A DNA stretch of 57,790 nt from Rhodobacterales bacterium. Its GTDB lineage: Bacteria > Pseudomonadota > Alphaproteobacteria > Rhodobacterales > Rhodobacteraceae. This document shows, in pieces, positions 42,292 through 53,172 of the stretch; positions within the stretch are counted from its first letter, which is position 1; every line of letters starts with the position of its first letter. The notes beneath the pieces were generated by a model that saw nothing but the letters and a program-made list of their open reading frames with translations, had not been told where the DNA came from and did no database searches. The position numbers and the translations under genes were made by a program. The stretch is from positions 1 through 57,790 of the forward strand of contig PDSA01000017.1 in assembly GCA_002748285.1 (NCBI GenBank). Reading direction: 5' to 3'.

Positions 42292-43406
42292 ACCCGCATC
42301 GGCATCACGACATAGACGGCGGATGCGTCATTGCCCTCGCGCATCAGGGTCGGATCGCCGGATGAGTTGAACATGAACACCGCATTTTCCCGATCAACCT
42401 GGCTGGCGATTTCCAGCAGATATTTGGCGTTAAACCCGATCTCAAGCGGCTCATCGCCATAGGCCACGGCCAGTTCCTCTTCGGCGGCACCGCTATCGGG
42501 GGCATTGACCGACAGGATCAGACGATCTTCGTCCAGGGCCAGCTTGACCGCGCGCGAGCGTTCAGACGAAACTGTCGCCACCCGGTCAACCGCATGGGCA
42601 AATTCGGCGGCATCGACCTCAAGCTTTTTGGTGTTGCCGGTGGGAATGACCCGGGCGTAATCGGGGAAGGTGCCATCAATCACCTTGGATGTCAGGGTGA
42701 TGTCCGGAGTGGCAAAGCGCACCTTGGTTTCAGACACCGAAATGGCAATTTCCACATCGTCTTCGTCCAGCAATTTGCGCAGCTCGTTCACGGTTTTGCG
42801 CGGCACGATGACGCCGGCCATATCGGCGGCCCCATCGGGCAGATCGGCATCCACCCGGGCCAGACGGTGACCATCGGTGGCGACACAGCGCAGCGCCTGC
42901 CCACCTTCGGTATCGGCGACATGCATATAGACGCCGTTCAGATAATAGCGGGTTTCTTCGGTCGAAATGGCGAATTTGGTCTTGTCAAACAGGCGGCGCA
43001 GTGTTTCCGATTTGGCCGAGAAATTCGAGGCGTATTCCGAAGACGCCATGACCGGGAAATCTTCTTTCGGCAGGGTCGCCAGAGAGAAATTCGAGCGCCC
43101 GGCCTGAATGGTCAGCCGCCCTGCGGTGCCGTCATCGCCCAGCTGCACCAGCGCCCCATCGGGCAATTTGCGCACGATTTCATGTAGCATCACGGCGGAA
43201 ACGGTCGTGGCCCCGGCACGTTCGACCTGAGCAACGGTTTTATCGACCACTTCGATATCCAGATCGGTGGCGCGGAAACTGACGGTTTCGCCCTCGGCCT
43301 CGATCAGCACATTGGCCAGAATTGGGATGGTGTTGCGCCGCTCGACCACGGATTGGGCTTGGGAGACGGCCTTTAACAGTGCAGCCCGTTCGATACTAAT
43401 TTTCAT
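42288..43406 (-). CDS. dnaN: DNA polymerase III beta subunit (sliding clamp)
   Basis: A 372-residue ring-forming clamp that tethers polymerase III to DNA. The sequence shows the three-domain clamp pattern. It opens MKISIERAALLKAVSQAQSV, continues with RRNTIPILANVL, LATLPKEDFPVM, ISTEETRYYLNGVYMH and VDGTFPDY-like VIDGTFPDYARVIP, and ends YVVMPMRV. It lies between dnaA (107 bp upstream) and recF (4-base overlap). Confidence 0.97.
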
Positions 43407-43513
43407 TGCCGTAACTCCTAAAACGGTATCAGGGCCTTGAAATTACCCAATTTCATGCCCTGCTCAAGTCTTTTATGGGAATTTCTGCGCTAATCGCGGG
43501 CGCGTCAAGGGGT

Positions 43514-44851
43514 TTAGGCCTCCAAAGCGCGGCGCAGCAGCTCCAAATCTTCGGAAATCTGGTTATCCATCTGCTTTAGCTCTTCGATCTTGCGCACCCC
43601 ATGCATGACGGTGGTGTGGTCGCGGCCTCCGAAATGGCGGCCGATTTCGGGCAAAGAGCGCGATGTCAGCTGTTTGGCCAGATACATCGCCACCTGACGG
43701 GGGCGGGCAAAGCTGCGCATCCGGCGCGGACCGACCATATCGCTGAGGCGGATATTGTAATGCTCGCTGACCTTGCGTTGAATTTCGCTGATGGTGATCT
43801 TGCGATCCGAGGCACGCAGAATATCAGCCAGACAATCCTGCACCAGATCCAGATCAATCTCGCGCCCGACCAGCGAGGCAAAGGCGAACAGCCGGGTCAG
43901 CGCCCCTTCCAGCACCCGGATATTGCTGGAAATCCGATGCGCCAGAAATTCGAGAATGCCATCGGCCAGCACCAGAGAGCCATATTGCGCGCGGTAATGC
44001 TCGACCTTTTGTTGCAACACGCCCAGACGCAATTCGTAATCGGTCGGATGCAGATCAACCACCAGACCGCATTGCAGACGCGATTTGATGCGCTCTTCCA
44101 GCTTGGGGATTTCGCCCGGGGCGCGGTCAGCGGAAATGACGATCTGTTTGTGCTGATCGACCAGCGCGTTGAAGGTGTGGAAAAATTCCTCTTGCGTGCT
44201 GTCCTTGCCGGCGATGAATTGCACATCGTCCACCATCAGCACATCGACCGAGCGAAACATCTGTTTGAAATCCATCATCTTGCGGTCACGCAGCGCCTGC
44301 ACAAAGCTGTACATGAATTGTTCCGCCGACAGGTAAATCACATTCAGCTGCGGCTGGCGCTGGCGCAGATCATGGGCGATGGCGTGCATCAGATGGGTTT
44401 TTCCCAGCCCGACCCCACCATAGAGGAACAGGGGGTTGAACGTCACCGGCCCGCCTTCGCTGACGCGTTTGGCGGCGGCATGGGCCAGTTCGTTGGGTTT
44501 GCCGACCACAAAGCTGTCAAAGGTAAAGCGCGAATCCAGCGAGGCTCCGATTTCGGCGTTCAGCGGATTGGCGGCAGGTTTGGAGGCGGAGGGGCGTTTA
44601 GGGGCGCTGCCTTTTTCCACGGCAAACTCCACCCGGTTCACGCTGGCCCCGGCAGCATTGAGCAACTGTTGAATCTGGTCAGAAAAATTCTGCCGCATCC
44701 AGTTTCCGAAAAACGCGGTGGGCACGGCAAAGGTGGCGACTCCACCCGACAGACCATTGAATTTCAGCGGCTCGATCCATGTTGAATAATTATTTGCCCC
44801 AACTGTCTCCTGCAGTTGCTGGCGAATGTCATTCCACATGTGTTCGGTCAT
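43514..44851 (-). CDS. dnaA: Chromosomal replication initiator DnaA
   Basis: A 445-residue initiator that opens oriC and recruits the helicase. Domain I covers about residues 1-80 (WNDIRQQLQETVGANNYSTW), with a short linker. The AAA+ domain has Walker A GGVGLGKTH at residues 145-153 and Walker B VLMVDDVQFIAGK. C-terminal domain IV carries the DnaA-box-reading signature GGRDHTTVMHGVRKIEELK. It is the first gene of the dnaA-dnaN-recF-gyrB group. The 540-bp region upstream contains no clear DnaA-box cluster. Confidence 0.97.
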   Translation of the reverse strand: MTEHMWNDIRQQLQETVGANNYSTWIEPLKFNGLSGGVATFAVPTAFFGNWMRQNFSDQIQQLLNAAGASVNRVEFAVEKGSAPKRPSASKPAANPLNAEIGASLDSRFTFDSFVVGKPNELAHAAAKRVSEGGPVTFNPLFLYGGVGLGKTHLMHAIAHDLRQRQPQLNVIYLSAEQFMYSFVQALRDRKMMDFKQMFRSVDVLMVDDVQFIAGKDSTQEEFFHTFNALVDQHKQIVISADRAPGEIPKLEERIKSRLQCGLVVDLHPTDYELRLGVLQQKVEHYRAQYGSLVLADGILEFLAHRISSNIRVLEGALTRLFAFASLVGREIDLDLVQDCLADILRASDRKITISEIQRKVSEHYNIRLSDMVGPRRMRSFARPRQVAMYLAKQLTSRSLPEIGRHFGGRDHTTVMHGVRKIEELKQMDNQISEDLELLRRALEA

Positions 44852-45390
44852 TATTTGCTACCCGCTTATAAAGCTACACTTCGATCCAGCCGAGCCACCG
44901 GCGGCGTTTGCCACAGGCCCCTTGCCATTTTCCATTTCTGCACGTTTCACAAATCCGTCCCGGGGCGAGCCCAAAAGAACCCCGCCCGGCCGTTCCATTT
45001 TCAAACGCGGGTTGCTGGATCAGCAGACCAGTCTTACCGGCCAAACCGACCGGCCCCACCCCTTACTTCCAGACACAAACCCTATGCGCCGGCCCTCGCA
45101 GGCAGATGCATAACACCCAAACAACAAACGGTAACACCTTGTAAAACAAGGAAAATAAATAATGTCACCGGCTTCTTGCAGCACCTCCTCATTTCCAGGC
45201 TGTGCTGCACCGCTTGTTCGGGCTGTGCTGTTCCCCAGGACGATGTGAATCGCTCAGTCAATTTAGCAAGCGTGAACGCGGCGGCGCAACAGAACTTCGA
45301 ACTTGACTCAAAGATAGTTCAATCGAATCTACCAGAGGTAAAAGAGAGGCCAAAATTGCGCTCGGAATTTATCCAATAAATTGAAACGTC
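44852..45390. promoter_or_regulatory. Region upstream of dnaA; no gene seen
   Basis: About 540 bp between dnaA and the rpsT terminator. A plus-strand open frame across it has no recognisable features and overlaps the dnaA start, so I do not call it. The DNA should contain the dnaA promoter. I looked for clustered TTATCCACA-type DnaA boxes and found only a single weak TTATCCAAT near 45369, so this is unlikely to be oriC. Confidence 0.5.
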
Positions 45391-45433
45391 TAAAACAAAA
45401 CAGGACGCAAAGCCGAGGCTTTACGTCCTGTTT
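45391..45433 (-). terminator. Rho-independent terminator of rpsT
   Basis: Read on the minus strand, AAACAGGACGTAAAGCC is followed by its near-perfect complement (one G-U pair) with a tiny loop, then TTTTGTTTTA. This strong stem and U-rich tail lie 21 bp after the rpsT stop and end its transcript before the dnaA upstream region. Confidence 0.9.
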
Positions 45434-45454
45434 GACTGTGTTGCTTTTGCCGCT

Positions 45455-45718
45455 TTACGACAGCGCTTTGACCCGTGCCGACAGCCGGGACATTTTGCGC
45501 GCCACGGTGTTTTTGTGGAAAATACCACGGCTGACACCACGCATCAGTTCAGGCTGAGCCGCCCGCAGAGCAGCAGCGGCGGCCTCTTTATCACCGGATT
45601 CGATGGCTTCCTCGACTTTGCGCAGGAAGGTGCGCACGCGCGAGCGGCGGGCTTTGTTGATTTGAAAGCGACGCTCGTTCTGACGGGCGCGTTTTTTTGC
45701 TTGGGGCGAATTTGCCAT
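45455..45718 (-). CDS. rpsT: 30S ribosomal protein S20
   Basis: An 87-residue basic protein beginning [20 protein letters not shown] and ending [13 protein letters not shown], which is the standard S20 pattern. It binds 16S rRNA during 30S assembly. It is located upstream of dnaA as in many alphaproteobacteria, and is monocistronic judging by the strong terminator. An inverted repeat ATCAGCGCA/TGCGCTGAT (45843-45875) lies between it and the enoyl-CoA hydratase gene. Confidence 0.97.
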   Translation of the reverse strand: MANSPQAKKRARQNERRFQINKARRSRVRTFLRKVEEAIESGDKEAAAAALRAAQPELMRGVSRGIFHKNTVARKMSRLSARVKALS

Positions 45719-45898
45719 GTGTCGGTTCCCTTTCAGGGGTCAATTACAATCATTTCGGTGCAAGACCCCGTCCGGGTTTGAATACCGGTCGTTCCGGCCA
45801 GAGCGGGCCTCACACGCATATAGAAAGCGCCTATAGGATAGAATCAGCGCAAAGGAAAGCCCAAAATGCGCTGATCTAGCCCCAACCCGCTACACCGC

Positions 45899-46675
45899 CT
45901 ATTTGGCGCGGAATTTGGCAGCGCGTTTTTCCATGAAGGCGGTCATGCCCTCGGCCTGATCCTCGGTGGCAAACAGCGAATGGAACAGACGGCGCTCAAA
46001 CAGCACGCCTTCGCTCATGGTGGTTTCGTAAGAGCGGTTCACCGCCTCTTTCACCGCCATCACCGTCAGCATGGATTTTTCGGCAATCGTGCGCGCCGCA
46101 TCCATGGTTTCCTGCATCAGCTTGTCGACTGGCACCACGCGGCTGACCAGACCGGCTCTTTCCGCCTCGGCCGCATCCATAAAGCGCCCGGTCAGGTGCA
46201 TGTCCATGGATTTGGATTTGCCCACGAAACGGGTCAGGCGCTGAGTGCCGCCGATCCCGGCGATCACGCCCAGATTGATCTCGGGCTGGCCGAATTTAGC
46301 GGTGTCAGAGGCAATGATAAAGTCGCACATCATCGCCAGCTCACAGCCCCCGCCCAGCGCATAGCCGGACACTGCCGCGATGATCGGCTTGCGGGTTTTC
46401 AGCAGCTGATCGGTTTCGGCGCCGAAATAATCTGACATGAACATATCAACAAAGCTCTTATCGGCCATCTCTTTGATGTCTGCCCCGGCGGCAAAGGCTT
46501 TTTCCGAGCCGGTGATGACGATGCAATGCACCCCGTCATCTTCCTGCGCTGCTTTTAGCACCTGGGCCAATTCCCCCAGCAATTCGGAATTCAGCGCATT
46601 CAGCGCCTTAGGCCGGTTCAGGGTGATCAGGGTCACGCAGTCTTTGGTTTCTGTGTTCAGGGTTTGATATGCCAT
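45899..46675 (-). CDS. Enoyl-CoA hydratase
   Basis: A 258-residue crotonase-fold enzyme that hydrates 2-enoyl-CoA in beta-oxidation. The oxyanion-hole segment is [12 protein letters not shown], and the two catalytic glutamates are in [11 protein letters not shown] and [19 protein letters not shown]. Length and sequence are typical of the short-chain FadB1/EchA group. It precedes rpsT on the same strand and follows mutM, with a 63-bp gap from the mutM stop. Confidence 0.94.
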   Translation of the reverse strand: MAYQTLNTETKDCVTLITLNRPKALNALNSELLGELAQVLKAAQEDDGVHCIVITGSEKAFAAGADIKEMADKSFVDMFMSDYFGAETDQLLKTRKPIIAAVSGYALGGGCELAMMCDFIIASDTAKFGQPEINLGVIAGIGGTQRLTRFVGKSKSMDMHLTGRFMDAAEAERAGLVSRVVPVDKLMQETMDAARTIAEKSMLTVMAVKEAVNRSYETTMSEGVLFERRLFHSLFATEDQAEGMTAFMEKRAAKFRAK

Positions 46676-46738
46676 GATTTTTCCGCCGTTGTGGTTTCTG
46701 TTGCGAAAATGCTTAGCATTGTTTTGCGCCGGATCAAG

Positions 46739-47569
46739 CTATCTTTGGCAGCTCTGGCAGTAAAAAGTCGACCGCCCAGCCTGTGTGATTCGCTGAATTT
46801 CACCGCCACAGCCCTCGGTTAGGCAGGGTTCCCCCTCGCGACCATAAGCGCGGAAATTGTGCTGGAAATAGCCCAGATCACCATCGGCCTGACGGTAATC
46901 CCTCAGCGAAGAGCCCCCCGATTCGATGGCTTCGGACAGCACATCGCGGATCACCCCGGGCAGACGCTCGATCTGATCCGGGCGCAGATCGCCGGCCAGC
47001 CGCAGCGGAGACACCCCGGCCCGAAACAGCACCTCGCACACATAGATATTGCCCAGCCCGGCAACGATGCGCTGATCCAGCAGCGCGGTTTTGATCGGGG
47101 TTTTCTTGCCCTTCAGACGCTTGGCCAGATAGGGGCCATCAAAGGCGTTGCCCAAAGGCTCCGGCCCCAGATTGGCCAGCAATTTATGGGCTTCGATCTG
47201 ATCGGTGGGGGCCAGATCCATCGCGCCGAACCGGCGGGCATCGTTGAACACCACCCGGGCCCCCTCCTGCATCTGCAAAACCACATGGTCATGCTTGGCC
47301 AGCGCCGGATGATCCCCGGTCGAGATCAGCATTCGGCCCGACATCCCCAGATGGATCAGCAGGGTCTCGCCCGAACTCAGATCGGCCAGAATGTATTTCG
47401 CCCGCCGCCACAGCCGCTCAACCCGCTTGCCGCTCAGACGTCCGACCATGTCGGGCGGAAACGGCCAGCGCAAATCCGGGCGGCGCAGATCGGCCCGCAG
47501 GATCGTTTTGCCCTGCATCACCGGCAATAGCCCGCGGCGGACGGTTTCGACTTCGGGTAATTCGGGCAT
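46739..47569 (-). CDS. mutM: Formamidopyrimidine-DNA glycosylase
   Basis: A 276-residue bifunctional glycosylase/AP lyase that removes 8-oxoguanine. The catalytic N-terminal proline and glutamate are in [14 protein letters not shown]. The helix-two-turn-helix motif is near [16 protein letters not shown]. The C-terminal zinc finger has four cysteines ([10 protein letters not shown] and FYCQSCQR). It is divergent from ubiE by 71 bp, the usual Rhodobacterales arrangement. Confidence 0.96.
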   Translation of the reverse strand: MPELPEVETVRRGLLPVMQGKTILRADLRRPDLRWPFPPDMVGRLSGKRVERLWRRAKYILADLSSGETLLIHLGMSGRMLISTGDHPALAKHDHVVLQMQEGARVVFNDARRFGAMDLAPTDQIEAHKLLANLGPEPLGNAFDGPYLAKRLKGKKTPIKTALLDQRIVAGLGNIYVCEVLFRAGVSPLRLAGDLRPDQIERLPGVIRDVLSEAIESGGSSLRDYRQADGDLGYFQHNFRAYGREGEPCLTEGCGGEIQRITQAGRSTFYCQSCQR

Positions 47570-47640
47570 CTGGTGTGACTTTCATTGTATCGCGCGTCAG
47601 GGTCATTATAAGAGGGGTCAGGATCAAGGACGATAGGCCA

Positions 47641-48393
47641 ATGAACAAGACCGCAGAAAAAACCACCCATTTCGGATTCAAAACCGTCGCCGAGGCTGAC
47701 AAGGCCAATATGGTGCATGGCGTGTTTTCCAATGTTGCCAGCAAATATGATGTGATGAATGATGCCATGTCGATGGGTGTTCATCGGCTGTGGAAAGACG
47801 CGATGATGGATTGGCTGGCCCCCCGGGCCGGGCAAAAGCTGTTGGATGTGGCCGGCGGCACCGGCGATATTTCGTTTCGGTTTCTGAAACGCGCCGGCCA
47901 AGCCCATGCCACGGTGCTGGACATGACCGAAGCGATGCTGGTCGAAGGCGCCAAACGCGCCGATGCCAGCCAGCTGTCCGAACAACTGGATTGGGTGGTT
48001 GGCGACGCCATGGCGCTACCGTTCAAGGATAACAGCTTTGACGTTTACACGATCTCGTTTGGCATCCGCAATGTCACCCGCATCCCTGATGCCTTGTCCG
48101 AGGCTTTTCGCGTGCTGCGCCCCGGCGGGCGGCTGATGGTACTGGAATTCAGCCAGATTCCTAATGCGCTGATGCAAAAGGTTTACGATCTCTATTCCTT
48201 TAACATCATCCCGAAAATGGGCCAGATCATTGCCAATGATCGTGACAGCTATCAATATCTGGTGGAATCCATCCGCAAATTCCCCAAGCAAGAGACCTTC
48301 GCCGACATGATCCGCACCGCCGGGTTTGAGAATGTGAAATATCGCAACCTGTCGATGGGGATTGCGGCGCTTCATTCCGGCTGGAAGATTTAA
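47641..48393 (+). CDS. ubiE: Ubiquinone/menaquinone C-methyltransferase UbiE
   Basis: A 250-residue SAM-dependent methyltransferase acting on the demethoxy quinone ring. Typical motifs are [20 protein letters not shown], the SAM site [15 protein letters not shown], then [18 protein letters not shown] [16 protein letters not shown] and ending ALHSGWKI. The ATG at 47641 is chosen from the family N-terminus (FGFKTV). It is followed by ubiB after three bases, so the two are co-translated. Confidence 0.96.
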   Translation: MNKTAEKTTHFGFKTVAEADKANMVHGVFSNVASKYDVMNDAMSMGVHRLWKDAMMDWLAPRAGQKLLDVAGGTGDISFRFLKRAGQAHATVLDMTEAMLVEGAKRADASQLSEQLDWVVGDAMALPFKDNSFDVYTISFGIRNVTRIPDALSEAFRVLRPGGRLMVLEFSQIPNALMQKVYDLYSFNIIPKMGQIIANDRDSYQYLVESIRKFPKQETFADMIRTAGFENVKYRNLSMGIAALHSGWKI

Positions 48394-48396
48394 CCG

Positions 48397-49932
48397 ATGC
48401 GCGGGCCGCATAATATCTGGCGACTGGTGCGCACCGCCGCGACTTTTGAACGCACTGGGGCCCTCGGGGTGGCACTCAGCGCCATGGGGGCACCGGCTTC
48501 GGTCAAGGTGGTGGCACATGTGTTGGGCTGGCCGTTCAAATGGCTGGGCTTGAAGGGTGATGCCGACATGCCGCCGGTGCCGCGGGCGCTGACAGCGCTG
48601 GGGCCGGCCTATGTCAAATTCGGCCAAGTGCTGTCTACCCGCCCTGATCTGGTGGGGGATTCCCTTGCGGATGAGCTGCGGGTGTTGCAGGACAAGCTGG
48701 CTCCTTTTCCCACCGATGTCGCCAAATCGGTGGTGGAAAAAGAGTTGGGCCGACCGGTTGATGACATCTTCAGCGCATTCAGCGACTCGGTGGCGGCGGC
48801 CTCAATCGCTCAGGTCCATCATGCGCGGCTTAAGGACGGTGACACAGAAGTTGCCGTCAAGATTTTGCGCCCCGGAATCGAGCGCGCCTTTCGCAAGGAT
48901 ATTGACGCTTTTTATTTCGTGGCGTCGGTGATCGAACTGCTGTCCCCTGCCTCGCGCCGCCTGCGCCCGCACGATGTGGTGGCGCATTTTGATCATGGCG
49001 TCATGACCGAACTCGACCTGCGCAGCGAAGCCGCTGCAGCCTCGGAATTTGCCGAAAACACAAAAAATGACGCCAATTTGCAAGTGCCAAAGGCCGATTG
49101 GACATATTCGAGCAAACGGGTTCTGACTCTGGATTGGGCCGATGGGTTGCCTCTGGGGGATAATGCGTTGCTGGATGGGGCGGGGCATGATCGCAAAAAG
49201 CTGGGGGCGCGAATCCTGCAGCTGTTTCTCAGCCATGCCTTGCGCGATGGCTATTTCCACGCCGATATGCATCAGGGCAATATGAAGGTTGCCGAGAATG
49301 GCGATATCATCATTTACGATTTCGGCATTATGGGGCGGATTGATGAATATACCCGCCGGGTATACGCCGAGATTCTGATCGGCTTTATCCGCCGCGATTA
49401 TATGCGCGTAGCCGAAGTGCATTTCGAGGCCGGATATGTGCCGGCGGATCAGGATGTGCATGAATTTGCCCAAGCCCTGCGTGCCGTGGGCGAGCCAATT
49501 TTTGGCATGGAAGCGGAAAACATCTCAATGGGGCGGCTGTTTCACTATCTGTTCGAAGTGACCGAGCGCTTTGGGATGCAAACCCGCACAGAGCTGATTT
49601 TGCTGCAACGCACCATGGTGGTGGTCGAAGGCGTGGCCCGTTCGCTTGATCCGCAGATCAATATCTGGCAGGTGGCCCGCCCGGTGGTTGAGGATTACAT
49701 CAAGTCGAATCTGGGGCCCAAGGCGTTCATGCGCGATATGGCCAAAACGCTGCAAGTGCTTGCCCGGTTCGGCCCGGAACTGCCCAAGCTGGCCGAGACC
49801 GCCCTGATGCGCCAAACCAGCCCGCAAACACCACCCGAGCAACCCTCTTCCTGGCGTCCGGCCACCGCATTTCTGCTGGGTGCGGCCACTGCCGCCGCCG
49901 GGTTGGTTGCAGCCGCGCTGCTGAGCTTTTAG
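48397..49932 (+). CDS. ubiB: Ubiquinone biosynthesis protein UbiB
   Basis: A 511-residue atypical protein-kinase-like ATPase of the ABC1/ADCK group needed for coenzyme Q synthesis. The family KxGQ motif is AYVKFGQVLSTRPDL. Further motifs are VAVKILRPGI (nucleotide-binding lysine), YFHADMHQGNMKV and IIYDFGIMGRID. The C-terminus has a hydrophobic helix (FLLGAATAAAGLVAAALL) for membrane association. It directly follows ubiE and ends convergent with flgD. Confidence 0.95.
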   Translation: MRGPHNIWRLVRTAATFERTGALGVALSAMGAPASVKVVAHVLGWPFKWLGLKGDADMPPVPRALTALGPAYVKFGQVLSTRPDLVGDSLADELRVLQDKLAPFPTDVAKSVVEKELGRPVDDIFSAFSDSVAAASIAQVHHARLKDGDTEVAVKILRPGIERAFRKDIDAFYFVASVIELLSPASRRLRPHDVVAHFDHGVMTELDLRSEAAAASEFAENTKNDANLQVPKADWTYSSKRVLTLDWADGLPLGDNALLDGAGHDRKKLGARILQLFLSHALRDGYFHADMHQGNMKVAENGDIIIYDFGIMGRIDEYTRRVYAEILIGFIRRDYMRVAEVHFEAGYVPADQDVHEFAQALRAVGEPIFGMEAENISMGRLFHYLFEVTERFGMQTRTELILLQRTMVVVEGVARSLDPQINIWQVARPVVEDYIKSNLGPKAFMRDMAKTLQVLARFGPELPKLAETALMRQTSPQTPPEQPSSWRPATAFLLGAATAAAGLVAAALLSF

Positions 49933-50028
49933 CTTTTCAAAGCACCACAGATTTTGTGCCATCCAGTCAAACGGGTCCAGCACTGGCCGTTGCGCACAAT
50001 CTCAATGGCCCCTTCTGTTTTCAAAACA

Positions 50029-50688
50029 TCACGGCTGCCCCCGCAACCCGGTGACATTGCTCGCATCAATCTGCACGCCACCGCGCAAAACCAATATGGT
50101 GGCTCCGTTCAGGCTTTTGGCCTCGACCACCTCAGAATAGACTTCGGCACCGGTCGTGGCCAGCAAATCATCGCCGGAGTAGCTTTCCACCTCAAAACTA
50201 TACAGCCCCGACGCAAAAGCCTGACCATTGCCATCCACCCCGGCCCATTGGATTTCATCGGTCGAGGGCACAAACTCCTGACGCTGCACTTCATTGCCAT
50301 CGGCATCGCGCACCACCAACACCGCCCGATCCGCCCCCGAGGCCGGGTTGGGCGAAATGCTGACCGGGGTGCCATCAAAATGCGCCTGTGCCGAGGCCCG
50401 CGCCTCAAGCCCGATCCAGCTGGCCAGCTGCGCCATACCCATAATGCCCATCTGCGTCCCCAGCGCTGTGAGCAGATCATTGGTTTTCACCTGCTGCTCC
50501 ACCCCGGAAAACGTTGCCAGTTGGGTCGAAAATTCGGTGGAATCCATCGGATTCATCGGATCTTGATTTTGAACCTGCGCCGTCATCATCTTCAAGAAGG
50601 TATCAAAATCCGAACTGATCAGGCTTTGGTCTGTCTGCTTGACGGGGGCAGAGGGTTGTGGGGCCGGGGTGGCCTGTGAGACTTGCAT
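50029..50688 (-). CDS. flgD: Flagellar hook-capping protein FlgD
   Basis: A 219-residue scaffold that caps the growing hook. The N-terminal region has DFDTFLKMMTAQVQNQDPMN and STEFSTQLATFSGVEQQVK, the classic FlgD start, followed by the Ig-like/TIGR parts (DGNGQAFASGLYSFEV). AGGAG precedes the ATG at 50688. It lies 13 bp downstream of fliK, so both form an operon. Confidence 0.95.
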   Translation of the reverse strand: MQVSQATPAPQPSAPVKQTDQSLISSDFDTFLKMMTAQVQNQDPMNPMDSTEFSTQLATFSGVEQQVKTNDLLTALGTQMGIMGMAQLASWIGLEARASAQAHFDGTPVSISPNPASGADRAVLVVRDADGNEVQRQEFVPSTDEIQWAGVDGNGQAFASGLYSFEVESYSGDDLLATTGAEVYSEVVEAKSLNGATILVLRGGVQIDASNVTGLRGQP

Positions 50689-50701
50689 GATGGCACTCCT
50701 G

Positions 50702-53062
50702 TTATAGGCGCAAATCCAGACCCGAGGCGGGCTGTTGCGATGGTTTGGGCGATGCGGGCTGGTCATGTTCGAGGACAGAGGCACTCAGCTGATCGGTTGG
50801 ATTTGCATCACCGTCCTGATCATGCGCCTGATGTTGCGACTGGCTGGAAAAATCGAAACTGACATCCTGATAGCCCATCTCGCGAAATTCCTGCGCCAGA
50901 ATATCAATATGGCGGCGCAGCAGATCCATGGTTTCGCCACGTTCCGACAGCACGGCAAGGTTAATTCCGTTCTCGGATATGGTAAATGTCAGGCGCACCC
51001 GGCCCAGCTCTTCCGGATTGAGGGTGACTTCAACCGGGCGGTCGGGCATCTGACGCACCGCATCAGCCAGCTGCTGGGCGACATGGCGAGCCATTTCCGG
51101 CCGCGCTGTGCTGATGTCATGCGACACTCTGGCCGGTTCAATTCCGGTTAATTCGGACAAATGCAGTTCAGAGTGGCCGATCTCGGGCTGAGCGTGATCC
51201 AGCAGCCCCGGTGATGCCAAGCCGATTTCGGCTTGCGGCATTTTACTGGCCGAATTCATGGTAAACCAAGCCTCTTGCCCGGGGCGATTTTTATTGAAGT
51301 CCGCCATTTCGGAGCGGGGCTGCACAGGTTCATCCTGTTGCGGCTCCAGATCCGAGTGCGGCGTAAACCCGGGCGTTTCGGCCCCCCCCGGCGGGCTTGC
51401 AATCTGAGCGAGATCGCCGTTTTGAGGCATCTTCCCCGGCATAGAATGTCCGATGGTTTTTTGCACCACCACCGCAGGAGCATTGCGATCCGATGGGAAG
51501 CGGGGTTCTTGAGTGTCCTGAATAATCTCGCGGTTTTGGCCAATGCTCGGGCGGGGCACCGCACGCGCGGCAATCTCGGGACCACCTTCTGAGCCGGAGC
51601 GACCAGCTGCGACACGGCCCTGACGGGGCAAAGGCTGTCTGTCGGGCAGAGTGATTGGCCCGCGGGGCGGCTCATCTGCCATCTGAGGTGACGAAACCAC
51701 CCCCGAGTGATTTGCCCCTTCTGGCGCGGATACGGCGTGCTTATTCGATCCCCCTTGCCCCTGAGGTTGCGTATGCTGCGCCGCTCCTGAGGGGCTTGGT
51801 GCTGACGTCATATCCGGGCCGGTTGCGGTCTGAGAAGGTATTGGGGATTGATTTGGCCGAGCGTGTAGCGTTTGATTGGAAAGGCGCGTTATGTCGTTTT
51901 GCTCAGGCTCCGAAACACGCGGATTTCCGATTGCCTTCTCCGCCTCTGCCAGAGTGGTTTGACGGTTTGGCGAGCCAGTTGCAGATTGGATCCCACCCGG
52001 AGTAACAAATCGATCCGGTTGTGCCGCCCCCAAACGCTGCAATTCAGCTTCTACCATAGCCTGCTTCACTGGCTCGGGCGGGTTTTGTGTTTTACCCGCC
52101 GCAATCTCTTGTATTGGTTGTTTTCCCCCAAAAACCTGCTGGTGACGGTCCGGCTCTGCCGGATTTATTTTGATTGCTTTTGAAGGAATCAGCGTTTGCC
52201 CCCTATCCTGCTGCATCGGCATTTCCAAAACCGATCCGGGCTGCTCGGGTTGAGCAAGCGGCATTATTTCTTGAGCCGGAGTGATGACTGTGGCCTGTAT
52301 TTGCATCCTGCTTCTGATTCGATTTTTATGAGCCGGGTCATTCTGCCCTGAAACGCCGATCTGAAGCGCCGCTGGGGAACGCAGCGCAACTGATTCATTC
52401 GAATTTTCCCAATACGCCCCCCCCGCCGTAGCGACGATGGCAGTGCCCGGCATTGTGGTTGCAGACACCGGCGCAACCGGATCTGTTGATTCTGTCGGCG
52501 ACACGTTTCCAGCCCCCTCAAAAGCTGCTTGAGACTGCATAGAAGCCGGGCTATTCTGTATCGGCATTTGCCCCGACGCGACCGTTGACGAGCGGGGTGA
52601 AATCAGCGCGGCTTGCGACTTGGGTTCCGGCAGCACGCTATGTTCTTTTATAAACACTGCATCACGCGCCGCGCTTTCCACGCCGGGTCGTCCATTTCTG
52701 ACAGGACTGCTGTGCGGTTTCACCATGATATTTGTCTGATCACTGGCAGCCTCAACCGTCATTGCCGCTTGCCCCGACATGGTATCCGGCAGCGTTTCAG
52801 CCCTTTCGATCCGAATCGTTCGCCCTTCGCCATGCGTTTGCGCGATTTCAGCGCCCTGCCCCATCGCCGGCTCTGGCTTTTTGGAGTCGGCAGCTTGCTC
52901 GAGCATAAAGGAAACAAAGCTGTCCGCAGCCATGTCGGCGGTAGAATCGGCAGAATCGGAGCCGCCAAACCCACCAGGCCGGGGCGCTTCAGGCACCACC
53001 ACATCCGGGCTGCCCTCAGTCAATGTTTTCAATTCTGCAAAAGCTATCGTGATCATATCCAT
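50702..53062 (-). CDS. fliK: Flagellar hook-length control protein FliK
   Basis: A protein of about 786 residues. Most of it is a low-complexity Pro/Ala/Gln/Ser-rich region, as expected for the molecular-ruler part. The C-terminal conserved domain contains RPVEVTLNPEELGRVRLTF and LDLLRRHIDIL-like MDLLRRHIDILAQEFREMGY. FliK measures hook length and switches export specificity. The start is uncertain: the ATG at 53062 is used with GAGGAAG upstream, while an in-frame GTG at 53089 and an ATG at 53056 are possible. It is divergent from the flgJ-like gene. Confidence 0.88.
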   Translation of the reverse strand: MDMITIAFAELKTLTEGSPDVVVPEAPRPGGFGGSDSADSTADMAADSFVSFMLEQAADSKKPEPAMGQGAEIAQTHGEGRTIRIERAETLPDTMSGQAAMTVEAASDQTNIMVKPHSSPVRNGRPGVESAARDAVFIKEHSVLPEPKSQAALISPRSSTVASGQMPIQNSPASMQSQAAFEGAGNVSPTESTDPVAPVSATTMPGTAIVATAGGAYWENSNESVALRSPAALQIGVSGQNDPAHKNRIRSRMQIQATVITPAQEIMPLAQPEQPGSVLEMPMQQDRGQTLIPSKAIKINPAEPDRHQQVFGGKQPIQEIAAGKTQNPPEPVKQAMVEAELQRLGAAQPDRFVTPGGIQSATGSPNRQTTLAEAEKAIGNPRVSEPEQNDITRLSNQTLHARPNQSPIPSQTATGPDMTSAPSPSGAAQHTQPQGQGGSNKHAVSAPEGANHSGVVSSPQMADEPPRGPITLPDRQPLPRQGRVAAGRSGSEGGPEIAARAVPRPSIGQNREIIQDTQEPRFPSDRNAPAVVVQKTIGHSMPGKMPQNGDLAQIASPPGGAETPGFTPHSDLEPQQDEPVQPRSEMADFNKNRPGQEAWFTMNSASKMPQAEIGLASPGLLDHAQPEIGHSELHLSELTGIEPARVSHDISTARPEMARHVAQQLADAVRQMPDRPVEVTLNPEELGRVRLTFTISENGINLAVLSERGETMDLLRRHIDILAQEFREMGYQDVSFDFSSQSQHQAHDQDGDANPTDQLSASVLEHDQPASPKPSQQPASGLDLRL

Positions 53063-53172
53063 TTCCGGGAATTCTTCCTCAGTTGTCACGATTATGCCGG
53101 TCAGGAGTTACCAGATGTTTACCCAAACCATGCAAACTGCAGAAAACTGTCTCAAATTAGAGGTGAATTTCA

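Noticed and set aside
44816..45379. 187-residue plus-strand open frame upstream of dnaA
   Set aside because: It overlaps the dnaA start, has no ribosome site or recognisable features, and composition is unlike a real protein.
44852..45390. Chromosomal origin next to dnaA
   Set aside because: No cluster of DnaA boxes or AT-rich unwinding element was found; only one weak box-like site. In many alphaproteobacteria oriC is not beside dnaA.
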